Below, piece after piece: positions 50,579 through 60,419 of a DNA stretch of 64,000 nucleotides. The position numbers and the translations under genes were made by a program. Origin of the DNA: Thiobacillus sp. (lineage in GTDB: Bacteria; Pseudomonadota; Gammaproteobacteria; Burkholderiales; Thiobacillaceae); contig JAUXVT010000024.1 in assembly GCA_030680405.1 (NCBI GenBank), positions 62,001-126,000 on the forward strand. Direction: 5' to 3'. The first letter of the stretch is position 1; every line of letters begins with the position of its first letter. The notes below the pieces were generated by a model, which ran no database searches, had not been told where the DNA came from, and saw nothing but the letters and a program-made list of their open reading frames with translations.

Positions 50579-52183
50579 CTACTCAACGTGCGCGGCCAGC
50601 AGTCTGGCCGCTGTCCGCGCGTCCACCAGAACGGCCGCGCCCCCGCGGTACGCCTGCTTGTGGCGGGCTGGAATCGCGTCCAGGCTCTGCCTGTCTTTCA
50701 GATATATCACCGCATATCCTTCGGGATGCACGGCCAGCCAGCGCGTCAGTTCAGCACCCTGCAGTTCGACCAGCGGCGCCTCCAGCCGGCCCAGAAACTG
50801 ATATTGCGCGTGGTACTTCGCGGCATTCGCCACCGGCAGTCCTTGTGCCTGAACCTGTCTGATCGCCTGTGCCATCGGCTTGATGTCATAGAGGGGGTCG
50901 ATCGATTGCGAGGCGGCCAGCTGCACCAATATCAGTGTAACGGCCCCTAACACCCCCAACGTCAGTACTGGCTGCACGCCACGCCGACCGGCCACCCAGG
51001 CCGCCAGTGCCAGCAGCACCAGCAGCACCCCCGGCCAGACCGGCGGCAGCGCTACGACCTTATCGTGCAGCCCAGCAATCTGCCCGCTGGCCGCCAGAAT
51101 CAGTGCCACCCCCAACGCCATTGCCAGCAACGCCGGTAGACTCACGCGTGAACTCGAACGGTCTGCCAGCACGCGCGCAGTCAGCAGCGCAAACGCCGGA
51201 AACAAGGGCACCAGATAATGCGGCTGCTTGCCGCTGATAAAGGAAAACGCGATAAACACCGGCAGCATCCAGGCCAGGCAAAAGCGCGTGCCGCGATCCA
51301 GCCCGGCACGCCGGTGATGCACCAGCGCCTGCCAAAATCCCGGCCAGACAAACCAGGGAAACAGCAGCAACGGCAGCAGCGGCAGATACCACCAGAACGG
51401 CCGCCGGTGGGCAAAGGACTCAACCATGCGGTCGGCGGTCTGCCCCCAGAAAATCGCATTGCGATAGGCCTCCCCCCCCGCCATGCCGGCCGGAATTGCC
51501 CACATCAGGGCGATCGCTGCGCCGAGCAGCACCGCCAGCCCCAACCCAGCGAACCAGCGGCCCCAACGCATGCCCGGATTCCACCACGGCGCCAGCACGG
51601 TTATCGGCAACAGGTTTAGCAGGATGACCGGCCCCTTGGTCAACACGCCGAGCCCAATCGCGATGCCCAGCATAACGAAGCCGCGGCGCTTGCCGTTGGC
51701 GGCACTCAGTACGCCGTGCATGCCGAACAGCACCCAGAACGCCAGCATCACGTCGAACATGACCGCGGTGGAAAAGACGATCCACAACAGCGAACTTACC
51801 AGCATCAGCGCGGCCCGCCCGCCGAGGCCGGCATGCTGCGGCCACAGGCGGCGAGCGAGCAAATAGGTCAACACCAGTCCACCCGCCGAGAACAGCGGCA
51901 GCACCAGTCGCGGCCACCAGTCGTTGACGCCAAACAGCGCCCAGCCCGCGTGGAACATCCAGAACATGAAAGGCGGCTTGTGGCTGTAGGGTTCGCCGTT
52001 CTTGAACGGCACCAGAAAATCGCCGCGCAGCCACATTTCCCACGCCGCGCTGACGTAACGCGTTTCGTCGATCGGCGTCAGTGGCCGCGTCAGCAGCGCC
52101 ACCGCGGTCAACGCCACCAGCAGCAGCAGGCTCAACAGCAACAGGCCACGCCCGGAGGAATCAGGACTTTGTTGTAGGTTCAT
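50579..52183 (-). CDS. ArnT-like glycosyltransferase (GT83 family)
   Basis: PLTPIDETRYVSAAWEMWLRGDFLVPFKNGEPYSHKPPFMFWM plus many TM segments. Confidence 0.9.
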   Translation of the reverse strand: MNLQQSPDSSGRGLLLLSLLLLVALTAVALLTRPLTPIDETRYVSAAWEMWLRGDFLVPFKNGEPYSHKPPFMFWMFHAGWALFGVNDWWPRLVLPLFSAGGLVLTYLLARRLWPQHAGLGGRAALMLVSSLLWIVFSTAVMFDVMLAFWVLFGMHGVLSAANGKRRGFVMLGIAIGLGVLTKGPVILLNLLPITVLAPWWNPGMRWGRWFAGLGLAVLLGAAIALMWAIPAGMAGGEAYRNAIFWGQTADRMVESFAHRRPFWWYLPLLPLLLFPWFVWPGFWQALVHHRRAGLDRGTRFCLAWMLPVFIAFSFISGKQPHYLVPLFPAFALLTARVLADRSSSRVSLPALLAMALGVALILAASGQIAGLHDKVVALPPVWPGVLLVLLALAAWVAGRRGVQPVLTLGVLGAVTLILVQLAASQSIDPLYDIKPMAQAIRQVQAQGLPVANAAKYHAQYQFLGRLEAPLVELQGAELTRWLAVHPEGYAVIYLKDRQSLDAIPARHKQAYRGGAAVLVDARTAARLLAAHVE

Positions 52184-52880
52184 GGGGTGAAGGTTCTGCT
52201 TCGTCCAGTGCGGCATCGATCTGATCGTCGAGGCTCTGGCCATGCCGGAAATGGCGGTAAAGATAAGCCCCCAACGCCCCCGAGATCAGGAACAGGCCGA
52301 TGGCCAGCGCGAGTTTCAAGGCGGGCGCGATATGAACGCCGCTACCGACCAGCGCGAATACCAAGGTCTGCGGCAGGTAGCCGAGCAAGGTGCCGGAGAA
52401 AAAATGCTTGGAGCGGATGCTGGAAATGCCCGCGGCCAGATTGGTCAGCAGATTGCTGCCCACCGGCAACAGACGGATCAGCACCGTCATGGAAAAGGGA
52501 TGGTCGTGAATGAAGTGGTCGAACCGCCCAGCGCGCTCGCCCAGCCGCGCGCGCAGCAGGCCTTTTCCAAAGAAGCGCGCATAGGCAAAGCTCAACATGC
52601 AGCCCAGCAACGCGGCCAGCACGCCGAGCAACGTGCCCAGCCCGACGCTGAAGGCATAGCCGCCGAGAAAGGCGATGATCTGGCGCGGCAGGCCGATAGC
52701 GGTGAACAGCCCGCCCATCAGCAGAAACAGCAACGCGCCATTGACGCCGTGGCCGCGCACCCGCGCATCGATCCAGGCCTCGTTGACGCTGTTGCCCAGA
52801 TCGCTGGTGTTGAACAGATAGCCCAGCAAGGCCAGGCTCAGCATCAGCGCCAGGCCCTTGAGGATGACGCGCACTTTCAT
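52161..52880 (-). CDS. TVP38/TMEM64 (DedA-like) membrane protein
   Basis: LPRQIIAFLGGYAFSVGLGTLLGVLAALLGCMLSFAYARFFGKG...LLPVGSNLLTNLAAGISSI. Confidence 0.88.
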   Translation of the reverse strand: MKVRVILKGLALMLSLALLGYLFNTSDLGNSVNEAWIDARVRGHGVNGALLFLLMGGLFTAIGLPRQIIAFLGGYAFSVGLGTLLGVLAALLGCMLSFAYARFFGKGLLRARLGERAGRFDHFIHDHPFSMTVLIRLLPVGSNLLTNLAAGISSIRSKHFFSGTLLGYLPQTLVFALVGSGVHIAPALKLALAIGLFLISGALGAYLYRHFRHGQSLDDQIDAALDEAEPSPHEPTTKS

Positions 52881-52895
52881 TCAGGCCGCATTCGT

Positions 52896-53645
52896 TCAGA
52901 GATCGGAGTCGGGCTCGATCACTGGCAGGCGCACGCGCCGCTGCAGCCAGGCGACGCCGAACAGATCGACGATGCCTACCCACAGCCGGTTGTGTACGCC
53001 GTATTTGGAGGTGCCACGTTCGCGCGCGCGGTGATGGACCGGAACCGACACTACCGCGCCCCCATTGCGCATCACCAGCGCCGGCAGGAAGCGATGCATG
53101 TGATCAAAGTTGGGCAGCTGCAGGAAGGTTTCGCGGGCAAACAGCTTGAGGCCGCAGCCGGTGTCCGGCGTGTTGTCACGCAGCATGCGCGAGCGCACGC
53201 CATTGGCGATTTTCGACGACAGGCGGCGCAGGAAGGTATCGTTGCGCCTGGCGCGCCAGCCCGCCAGCAGTTCCAGATTCGGGGGTTGTGAGGGATCGAC
53301 CAGTTTGGCCAGCAGCGCCGGAATATCGGCGGGATCGTTCTGTCCGTCGCCGTCGAGCGTAGCGATCCATTCGTAACGCGCCGCGGTCACTCCGGTCGTT
53401 ACCGCTCGGCTCTGCCCGCACGAGGCGCGATGGCGAAGCACCCGCAGCATCGGAAACCTGGTCTTCAGCGCCTCCAGCCGTGTCTGGGTGGCATCGGTGC
53501 TGCCGTCGTTGATGTAGAGGATTTCGAACGTGGTGTTGGCGGACAGCGCCGCCGCGATCTCGCGCACCAGCGGCTCGACATTGTCCTGCTCGTTTTTGAC
53601 GGGAACAACCACGGAAAGCCTGCCGTGGTAGGCATGTTTCGGCAT
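52896..53645 (-). CDS. Glycosyltransferase family 2 (dolichol/undecaprenyl-phosphate sugar synthase-like)
   Basis: LSVVVPVKNEQDNVEPLVREI...YINDGSTDAT...IATLDGDGQNDPADIPAL. Confidence 0.92.
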   Translation of the reverse strand: MPKHAYHGRLSVVVPVKNEQDNVEPLVREIAAALSANTTFEILYINDGSTDATQTRLEALKTRFPMLRVLRHRASCGQSRAVTTGVTAARYEWIATLDGDGQNDPADIPALLAKLVDPSQPPNLELLAGWRARRNDTFLRRLSSKIANGVRSRMLRDNTPDTGCGLKLFARETFLQLPNFDHMHRFLPALVMRNGGAVVSVPVHHRARERGTSKYGVHNRLWVGIVDLFGVAWLQRRVRLPVIEPDSDL

Positions 53646-53674
53646 TGCGCGTTGTGTGGCCGTTGATTGATGGT

Positions 53675-53765
53675 TGGCGGAGAGGGCGGGATTCGAACCC
53701 GCGTTAGGATATTATCCTAAACACGCTTTCCAGGCGTGCGACTTAAACCGCTCATCCACCTCTCC
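53675..53765 (-). tRNA. tRNA-Ser (anticodon GGA)
   Basis: Minus: GGAGAGGTGGATGAGCGGTTTAAGTCGCACGCCTGGAAAGCGTGTTTAGGATAATATCCTAACGCGGGTTCGAATCCCGCCCTCTCCGCCA; long variable arm and encoded CCA. Confidence 0.95.
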
Positions 53766-53919
53766 GGGAGCGCCGCATCATACCGGAAGCACCTATGCGC
53801 GGCAAATTGAAGTTGAATCCCCCGGCACTGTCCATTCGCGGCACAGGAAGATTGACTTTCACCTCTTGAATCCCTGCCATTCGCCCCCAGCTTTTCGTGA
53901 GAACCAATTGGGAGCCCAC

Positions 53920-54441
53920 ATGCAGGACGACATCAAAACCGACACGAACACGGCAGAAACCCACTCTGAAAAGGAAACCATGCCCAGCCTGGAAGAGTTG
54001 CTGAAAGCGGCCGAACTCCAGGCGGCCGAGCATCACGATGCCTGGCTGCGCGCCAAGGCGGAAACCGAGAACATGCGCCGCCGCACGGCAGAAAACGTGG
54101 ACAAGGCGCGCAAGTTTGCGGTGGAAAACTTCGCCAGCGAGTTGATCGCGGTGAAAGACAGCCTGGAGGCCGCGCTGGCAGTCGAGGCGCCGAGCGTGGA
54201 AAACCTGAAAGACGGTGTCGAGCTGACCCTGAAGCAGCTGGTTGCCGCCTTCGGCAAATTCAATCTGCACGACATCGACCCGATGGGCGAGAAGTTCGAT
54301 CCGCACCAGCATCAGGCCATCCAGATGCTCGAGTCTGATCAGCCGGCCAACACGGTGGTCACCGTGCTGCAAAAAGGTTACCGCCTGCACGAACGCACGC
54401 TGCGGCCTGCGCTGGTGATGGTGGCCAAGGGCAAGGATTGA
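53920..54441 (+). CDS. grpE: Nucleotide exchange factor GrpE
   Basis: [36 protein letters not shown]...[22 protein letters not shown]. Confidence 0.96.
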   Translation: MQDDIKTDTNTAETHSEKETMPSLEELLKAAELQAAEHHDAWLRAKAETENMRRRTAENVDKARKFAVENFASELIAVKDSLEAALAVEAPSVENLKDGVELTLKQLVAAFGKFNLHDIDPMGEKFDPHQHQAIQMLESDQPANTVVTVLQKGYRLHERTLRPALVMVAKGKD

Positions 54442-54539
54442 GCCGGCCTCATTGGCCAACCTCATTGACAACAGCCTTGAAATGGTCGCCACCTCCCCCA
54501 CATTCGAATCAATTCAATCTCTTTTAGAAGGAACGCATC

Positions 54540-56456
54540 ATGGGACGCATTATTGGCATTGACCTGGGTACCACCAACTCCTGCGTGGCGGTGATGGAAA
54601 ACGGCAAGCCGAAGGTGATCGAAAATGCCGAGGGCACGCGCACCACGCCGTCCGTCGTGGCCTACACCGAAGACGGCGAAATCCTGGTCGGCGCGCCCGC
54701 CAAACGCCAGGCCGTCACCAACCCGAAGAATACTCTGTATGCGGTGAAGCGCCTGATCGGCCGCCGCTTCGACGAGAAAGAAGTGCAGAAGGACATCAGC
54801 CTGATGCCATACAAGATCGTCAAGGCCGACAACGGCGACGCCTGGGTGGAAGTGCGCGACAAGAAAATGGCCGCGCAGCAGGTGTCGGCCGAAACCCTGC
54901 GCAAGATGAAGAAAACCGCCGAGGACTACCTGGGTGAGGAAGTGACCGAAGCCGTCATCACGGTGCCGGCCTACTTCAACGACAGCCAGCGCCAGGCCAC
55001 CAAGGACGCTGGCCGCATTGCCGGGCTGGAAGTCAAGCGCATCATCAACGAGCCGACCGCGGCCGCGCTCGCCTTCGGCATGGACAAGAAGGAAGGCGAC
55101 CGCAAGATTGCCGTGTATGACCTGGGCGGCGGCACCTTCGATATTTCCATCATCGAAATTACCGAGATGGAAGGGGAGCACCAGTTCGAAGTTCTGTCGA
55201 CCAACGGCGACACCTTCCTCGGTGGCGAGGACTTCGACCAGCGCCTGATCGACTACATTGCCGAGGAATTCAAGAAGGAACAGGGCGTCGACCTGAAGAA
55301 GGACGTGCTCGCGCTGCAGCGCCTGAAGGAAGCGGCGGAAAAGGCCAAGATCGAGCTGTCGTCTGCGCAGCAGACCGAAGTCAACCTGCCCTACATCACG
55401 GCCGATGCGTCGGGCCCCAAGCACCTGGCGGTGAAGATCACCCGCGCCAAATTTGAGAGCCTGGTGGAAGACCTGATCACCCGCACCATCGATCCGTGCA
55501 AGATGGCGCTGAAGGATGCCGGCCTCACCACTTCGCAGGTCGACGACGTCATCCTGGTCGGCGGCCAGACACGCATGCCCAAGGTGATGGACGCGGTGAA
55601 GGATTTCTTCGGCAAGGATCCGCGCCGTGACGTCAACCCGGACGAAGCCGTGGCGGTGGGTGCCGCGATCCAGGGCGGCGTGCTGCAGGGCGAAGTGAAG
55701 GACGTGCTGCTGCTCGACGTGACGCCTTTGAGCCTGGGTATCGAAACCCTCGGCGGCGTGATGACCAAGCTGATTCCGAAGAACACCACCATCCCGACCA
55801 AGGCCTCGCAGGTGTTCTCCACCGCCGACGACAACCAGAGCGCGGTGACGGTGCACGTGCTGCAGGGCGAGCGCGAAATCGCCTCGGGCAACAAGAGCCT
55901 GGGCCAGTTCAACCTGTCCGAAATTCCGCCCGCGCCGCGTGGCATGCCGCAGATCGAGGTCACCTTCGACATCGACGCCAACGGCATCCTGCATGTGTCG
56001 GCCAAGGACAAGGCCAGCGGCAAAGAAAACAAGATCCGCATTCAGGCCAGCTCCGGTCTGAGCGAGGAAGAAATCCAGCGCATGGTGAAGGACGCCGAGG
56101 CCAACGCGGCCGAAGACCACAAGGCCGTCGAACTGGCGACTACGCGCAACGCGGCCGACAGCATGATCCACTCGGTGAAGAAATCGCTGGCCGAATACGG
56201 CGACAAGGTCACGGCCGACGAAAAGGCTGCGATCGAAGCCGCATTGAAAGAAGCGGAAGACGCTGTCCACGAAGGCGACAAGGACACCATCGAAGCCAAG
56301 ACCAATGCGCTCGCCACCGCCAGCCACAAGCTCGCCGAGCAGATGTATAAAACCGAGCAAGCCCAGGCGCAGCCGGGTGAAGCGCCCAGCGGCGGCGCTA
56401 GCGCAGCAGATGACAACGTGGTGGATGCCGAGTTTGAAGAGGTGAAGGACAAGTAA
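54540..56456 (+). CDS. dnaK: Molecular chaperone DnaK
   Basis: [42 protein letters not shown]; full-length. Confidence 0.99.
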   Translation: MGRIIGIDLGTTNSCVAVMENGKPKVIENAEGTRTTPSVVAYTEDGEILVGAPAKRQAVTNPKNTLYAVKRLIGRRFDEKEVQKDISLMPYKIVKADNGDAWVEVRDKKMAAQQVSAETLRKMKKTAEDYLGEEVTEAVITVPAYFNDSQRQATKDAGRIAGLEVKRIINEPTAAALAFGMDKKEGDRKIAVYDLGGGTFDISIIEITEMEGEHQFEVLSTNGDTFLGGEDFDQRLIDYIAEEFKKEQGVDLKKDVLALQRLKEAAEKAKIELSSAQQTEVNLPYITADASGPKHLAVKITRAKFESLVEDLITRTIDPCKMALKDAGLTTSQVDDVILVGGQTRMPKVMDAVKDFFGKDPRRDVNPDEAVAVGAAIQGGVLQGEVKDVLLLDVTPLSLGIETLGGVMTKLIPKNTTIPTKASQVFSTADDNQSAVTVHVLQGEREIASGNKSLGQFNLSEIPPAPRGMPQIEVTFDIDANGILHVSAKDKASGKENKIRIQASSGLSEEEIQRMVKDAEANAAEDHKAVELATTRNAADSMIHSVKKSLAEYGDKVTADEKAAIEAALKEAEDAVHEGDKDTIEAKTNALATASHKLAEQMYKTEQAQAQPGEAPSGGASAADDNVVDAEFEEVKDK

Positions 56457-56572
56457 AGGGGTCAGGAGTCGGGATTCAGGGATCAGGGAAGGTCGCTCGC
56501 GCGGCTTTCCCTTTTTCTACTGGTTCCCGTCCCTCGCCTCCCCTGAATCCTGATCCCTGAATCCTGACCCCT
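56457..56572. repeat. Inverted pair of dispersed repeats in dnaK-dnaJ spacer, copies 3 and 4
   Basis: Left arm aggggtcaggagtcgggattcagggatcaggga (56457-56489), right arm cccctgaatcctgatccctgaatcctgacccct (56540-56572). Confidence 0.85.
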
Positions 56573-56575
56573 GCT

Positions 56576-57694
56576 ATGAGCAAACGCGACTATTACGAAG
56601 TCCTCGGCGTCGCCAAGAATGCCTCGGACGAAGAAATCAAGAAGGCCTACCGCAAGCTGGCCATGAAGCACCATCCTGACCGCAACCCGGACGACAAGGG
56701 CGCTGCGGAGGAGAAATTCAAGGAAGCCAAGCAGGCGTACGAAATCCTGTCCGACTCGGACAAGCGCGCCGCTTACGACCAGTTCGGCCACGCCGGCATC
56801 GACCAGCAGGCCGGCATGGGCGGCGGCGGGTTTGGCGGCGGCGGATTTTCCGACGCCTTCTCGGACATCTTCGGCGACATTTTCGGTGGTGGCGGTGGCA
56901 ACCGCCGCGACCGCGTCTATCGCGGTGCCGACCTGCGCTACAACCTGGAAATCGGGCTGGAAGAGGCCGCCCGCGGCACCGAGACCAAGATCCGCATCCC
57001 CTCGCTGGAAGAATGCGGCGTGTGCCACGGCAGCGGGGCCAAGCCCGGCACCACGCCGACGACCTGCACCACCTGCGGCGGACATGGCCAGGTACGCATC
57101 CAGCAGGGCTTTTTCTCGGTGCAGCAGACCTGCCCGCGCTGCGGCGGCACCGGCAAGATGGTGGCCGACCCCTGCAGCGCCTGCCATGGCGAAGGCCGCG
57201 TCAAGAAACACAAGACCCTGTCGGTGAAGATTCCCGCCGGGGTCGACAACGGCGACCGCATCCGTCTGGGCGGCGAAGGCGAAGCCGGCGTCAACGGCGG
57301 TCCGTCGGGCGATCTCTATGTGGTGATCCACCTCAAGGATCACCCGGTATTCAAGCGCGACGGCGACGACCTGCATTGCGAAATGCCGATCAGCTTCGCC
57401 ACCGCCGCGCTCGGCGGCGAGGTCGAAATTCCCACCCTGGAAGGCCATGCCAAGATCAAGATCCCGGCCGAAACGCAGTCCGGCAAGGTGTTCCGCCTAC
57501 GCGGCAAGGGCATCAAGGGCGTGCGCAGCCAAGCGCCCGGCGACTTGCTGTGCCACATGCAGATCGAAACGCCGGTCAATCTCTCCGAGCGTCAGAAGGA
57601 ATTGCTGCGCGAGCTGGATAGTCTGAGCCCGGGCCGGAACAACAACCCGCGAGCGCAGTCGTTCATGGACAAGGTCAAAGCGTTTTTCGGTTAG
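56576..57694 (+). CDS. dnaJ: Molecular chaperone DnaJ
   Basis: [40 protein letters not shown] region; CxxCxGxG repeats. Confidence 0.98.
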   Translation: MSKRDYYEVLGVAKNASDEEIKKAYRKLAMKHHPDRNPDDKGAAEEKFKEAKQAYEILSDSDKRAAYDQFGHAGIDQQAGMGGGGFGGGGFSDAFSDIFGDIFGGGGGNRRDRVYRGADLRYNLEIGLEEAARGTETKIRIPSLEECGVCHGSGAKPGTTPTTCTTCGGHGQVRIQQGFFSVQQTCPRCGGTGKMVADPCSACHGEGRVKKHKTLSVKIPAGVDNGDRIRLGGEGEAGVNGGPSGDLYVVIHLKDHPVFKRDGDDLHCEMPISFATAALGGEVEIPTLEGHAKIKIPAETQSGKVFRLRGKGIKGVRSQAPGDLLCHMQIETPVNLSERQKELLRELDSLSPGRNNNPRAQSFMDKVKAFFG

Positions 57695-57854
57695 TACGCT
57701 AAGCTTCATGATGTGCGCCATTGCAACCGTAGCCTTGGGGTTACATCGTGTCGTGCATGGCGCCCTCTGCGCGCGACTAAGCCAGGGCTTTTTTCAACCG
57801 GCCTGCCGTGCAGGACGTTTGTCACTTCAACCGATCAACAGGAGGAGAACTCTC

Positions 57855-58358
57855 ATGCGCAAACCTTCATGGATCGCGGCGAGCTGCGCCGCATTCTTTG
57901 CCTTACCCGCGATCGCAGCAGAAGCGCCCGTCATCATCAAAATCCCCCGGCTCACCGTCGAGGCCTCGGGGAAAATCGCCCATGCCGCGATGGAGGCCTG
58001 CCGCAAGGAGGGCATCCAGATTGGCGTGACCGTGGTTGATCGCAGCGGCGATGCCATGGTGGTGCTGCGCGACACGCTGGCGCCGCGCATGACCCTGGAG
58101 ATCAGCCGGCAGAAAGCCAATACCGCGGTCAACTTCAATGCTGCCACTTCGACCATGGCTGATCGCTTCACCCAGCCGTTCTCGGTCGGCAAGGTCGAGG
58201 GTCTGGTTTTTTCCGCTGGCGGCGTGCCGATCGAGGCCGCCGGCAACATCATCGGCGCGGTCGGCATCTCCGGCGCGGCGACCGGCGAGCAGGACGAGGC
58301 CTGTGCCCGTGCCGGCATCCAGGCGATCCAGTTCGAACTCGAAACCGCGAGCCTGTAA
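57855..58358 (+). CDS. Secreted GlcG/HbpS family (heme-binding-like) protein
   Basis: Signal peptide; GIQIGVTVVDRSGDAMVVLRDTLAPRMTLEISRQKANTAVNF...GVPIEAAGNIIGAVGISGA. Confidence 0.88.
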   Translation: MRKPSWIAASCAAFFALPAIAAEAPVIIKIPRLTVEASGKIAHAAMEACRKEGIQIGVTVVDRSGDAMVVLRDTLAPRMTLEISRQKANTAVNFNAATSTMADRFTQPFSVGKVEGLVFSAGGVPIEAAGNIIGAVGISGAATGEQDEACARAGIQAIQFELETASL

Positions 58359-58391
58359 CCCGTCGACTGGGGGCACCCCAGCCTGAACGAA

Positions 58392-58414
58392 GCGAACCCG
58401 ACGCTCGGGTTCGC
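58392..58414. terminator. Perfect 9-bp hairpin downstream of GlcG-family gene
   Basis: GCGAACCCG-ACGCT-CGGGTTCGC. Confidence 0.65.
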
Positions 58415-58537
58415 CCTTCACACTTCCGTTTTACAGCGCACCATACGCGGTATGATTCGCGTCATGTTCGCGCCTCGTCCGCCTGAAACCCTGATGCAGC
58501 CAGCCCCTTTGGCGACAAGCCGTTTCCGGCCCCACCC

Positions 58538-59344
58538 ATGACTGACCTCTTCCACAGCGAACACGCGATCGATTTCGAGCGCCGTTTTGGCGGTGTGCGC
58601 CGGCTCTACGGCACGGCAGCCTTCGAGCGCTTTCAGCAGGCGCATGTCTGCGTCATCGGCATCGGCGGCGTCGGCGCCTGGACCGCCGAGGCGCTGGCGC
58701 GCTCGGCCATCGGCCGGCTTACCCTGATCGACCCCGACCATCTGGCCGAATCCAACATCAACCGCCAAGTCCACGCGCTGACGCACGAACTCGGCAAGTC
58801 CAAGACCCTGGCCATGAAAGAGCGCATCCATGCGATCAACCCGCTGTGCCGGGTGACGGGCGTGGAAGAATTTCTGACCCCCGAAAATGTCGCCGGGCTG
58901 CTGGCGGAAAGTTACGATTACGTGGTGGATGCCATCGATAGCGCCCGCGCCAAGACCGCGCTGATCGCCCACTGCCGCCGGCAGCGGATCAGGCTGGTCT
59001 GCGTCGGCGCCGCCGGCGGCCAGACCGACCCCGGCCGGGTGCAACTGGCCGATCTCGCCCGCACCACCGAAGACCCCCTGCTGGCCAAGGTGCGCGCGCG
59101 CCTGCGCCGCGAACATGGGTTTCCGCGCGATCCCGGTAAAAAATTCGGCGTCGACTGCGTGTATTCCACCGAGCCCCTCATCTATCCGAGCGCCGAGGGC
59201 GGCGTATGCTACGAACGTCCGGAGGACGCGCATCTGCACGGACTTAACTGCGCCGGTTTCGGATCTTCCGTGTGCGTCACCGCGACCTTCGGCCTGCGGG
59301 CGGCGGCGCACGTGCTCAACAGGCTGGCCGCGCAATCGAAATAG
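58538..59344 (+). CDS. tcdA: tRNA cyclic N6-threonylcarbamoyladenosine(37) synthase TcdA
   Basis: ERFQQAHVCVIGIGGVGAWTAEALARSAIGRLTLIDPDHLAESNINRQVHAL E1-like motif. Confidence 0.93.
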   Translation: MTDLFHSEHAIDFERRFGGVRRLYGTAAFERFQQAHVCVIGIGGVGAWTAEALARSAIGRLTLIDPDHLAESNINRQVHALTHELGKSKTLAMKERIHAINPLCRVTGVEEFLTPENVAGLLAESYDYVVDAIDSARAKTALIAHCRRQRIRLVCVGAAGGQTDPGRVQLADLARTTEDPLLAKVRARLRREHGFPRDPGKKFGVDCVYSTEPLIYPSAEGGVCYERPEDAHLHGLNCAGFGSSVCVTATFGLRAAAHVLNRLAAQSK

Positions 59345-59594
59345 GTGCTTTCTGCCCGACTTGCCGCACTTATCTACATTACCGTATCTTTCGGGAACGT
59401 GACGGGGCGCCCCGCCCCCTGATGATTAAAGGATTCCCTGCAGCCATCCGTAAAACAGACATCATTCGTCTGGCATGAAAGCAGGATGGCCACGAGGCTT
59501 GGACCATTCAGGACATTTCAGCCAGCATTCCTGACAGGGCGCCGGGATCGTTCCATGGCATCGAAGGCTGGCGTTTCATAGAGAGACAGGCTTG

Positions 59595-60419
59595 ATGCGT
59601 TTTATTTCGTTTGTGTTCGTACTTATGCTGGGCCCTTCTGCGATGGCAAGCGAAAAAACGCCGCTGACCCTGGGCGTGTTTCCCTACGTCACCCCGGTCC
59701 AGCTGGCGGCTTTTCACGCCCCGCTCAAGGATTATCTCGCCGAGAGCCTGCAGCGCCCGGTGACCCTGGTCACCGCACCGGACCTCAACAGCTTTGTCGA
59801 CCGCACCCGCGAAGGTCAGTACGACATCGTCATCACCGCCCCCCATCTTGGCCGCTTGGCGGAAACCCGCGATGGATACAAGCGCGTGGTCCAGACCAGC
59901 CATACTGTCCAGGGCTTTTTTCTTGCCCGTAAGGATTCGAATATCCAAAAGATCAAGGACCTGAAGGGCAAAACGGTGATGATCGCGCAAAAGGTCTCGA
60001 TCGTTTATCAGATGGCGGAGCACACGCTGCGGGAAAATGGCCTGGTGCCCGGCGAGTCGGTGACGATCATCGAAACGCGCACCCATAACAATGCCATGCT
60101 CGCGCCCTTGCGCGGCGAGGCCGATGCCTCGGTGACGGGCAAGCTGCTGTGGTATGTGCTGGACGATGAGCGGAAGGATCAGATGCGGGTCATCGGCACG
60201 TCTGCCGAAGCGCCGGGCTTCCTGGTCATGGCGCACCCGCGACTTGCTACGCAGGACATCGAAAAGATCAAAAAGCTGCTGCTGGATTTCCACCTGAAGC
60301 CGGGCAGCGAATCCTACTTCACGACCAATGGCTTCGAGAAATTTCAACCCGTCGACGACCGTGCCATGAAAGGGCTTGATCCCTATACCCAGATATTCCT
60401 TAAACCGGCCAGCCCGTGA
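59595..60419 (+). CDS. PhnD-like periplasmic substrate-binding protein
   Basis: Signal peptide; LTLGVFPYVTPVQLAAFHAPLKDYLAESLQRPVTLVTAPDLNSFVDRTREGQYDIVITAPHLGRLA. Confidence 0.85.
   Translation: MRFISFVFVLMLGPSAMASEKTPLTLGVFPYVTPVQLAAFHAPLKDYLAESLQRPVTLVTAPDLNSFVDRTREGQYDIVITAPHLGRLAETRDGYKRVVQTSHTVQGFFLARKDSNIQKIKDLKGKTVMIAQKVSIVYQMAEHTLRENGLVPGESVTIIETRTHNNAMLAPLRGEADASVTGKLLWYVLDDERKDQMRVIGTSAEAPGFLVMAHPRLATQDIEKIKKLLLDFHLKPGSESYFTTNGFEKFQPVDDRAMKGLDPYTQIFLKPASP

Noticed and set aside
54462-56360. 632-aa ORF antisense to dnaK
   Set aside because: Exact antisense of a highly conserved gene in GC-rich DNA; such long mirror ORFs are a codon-usage artefact.
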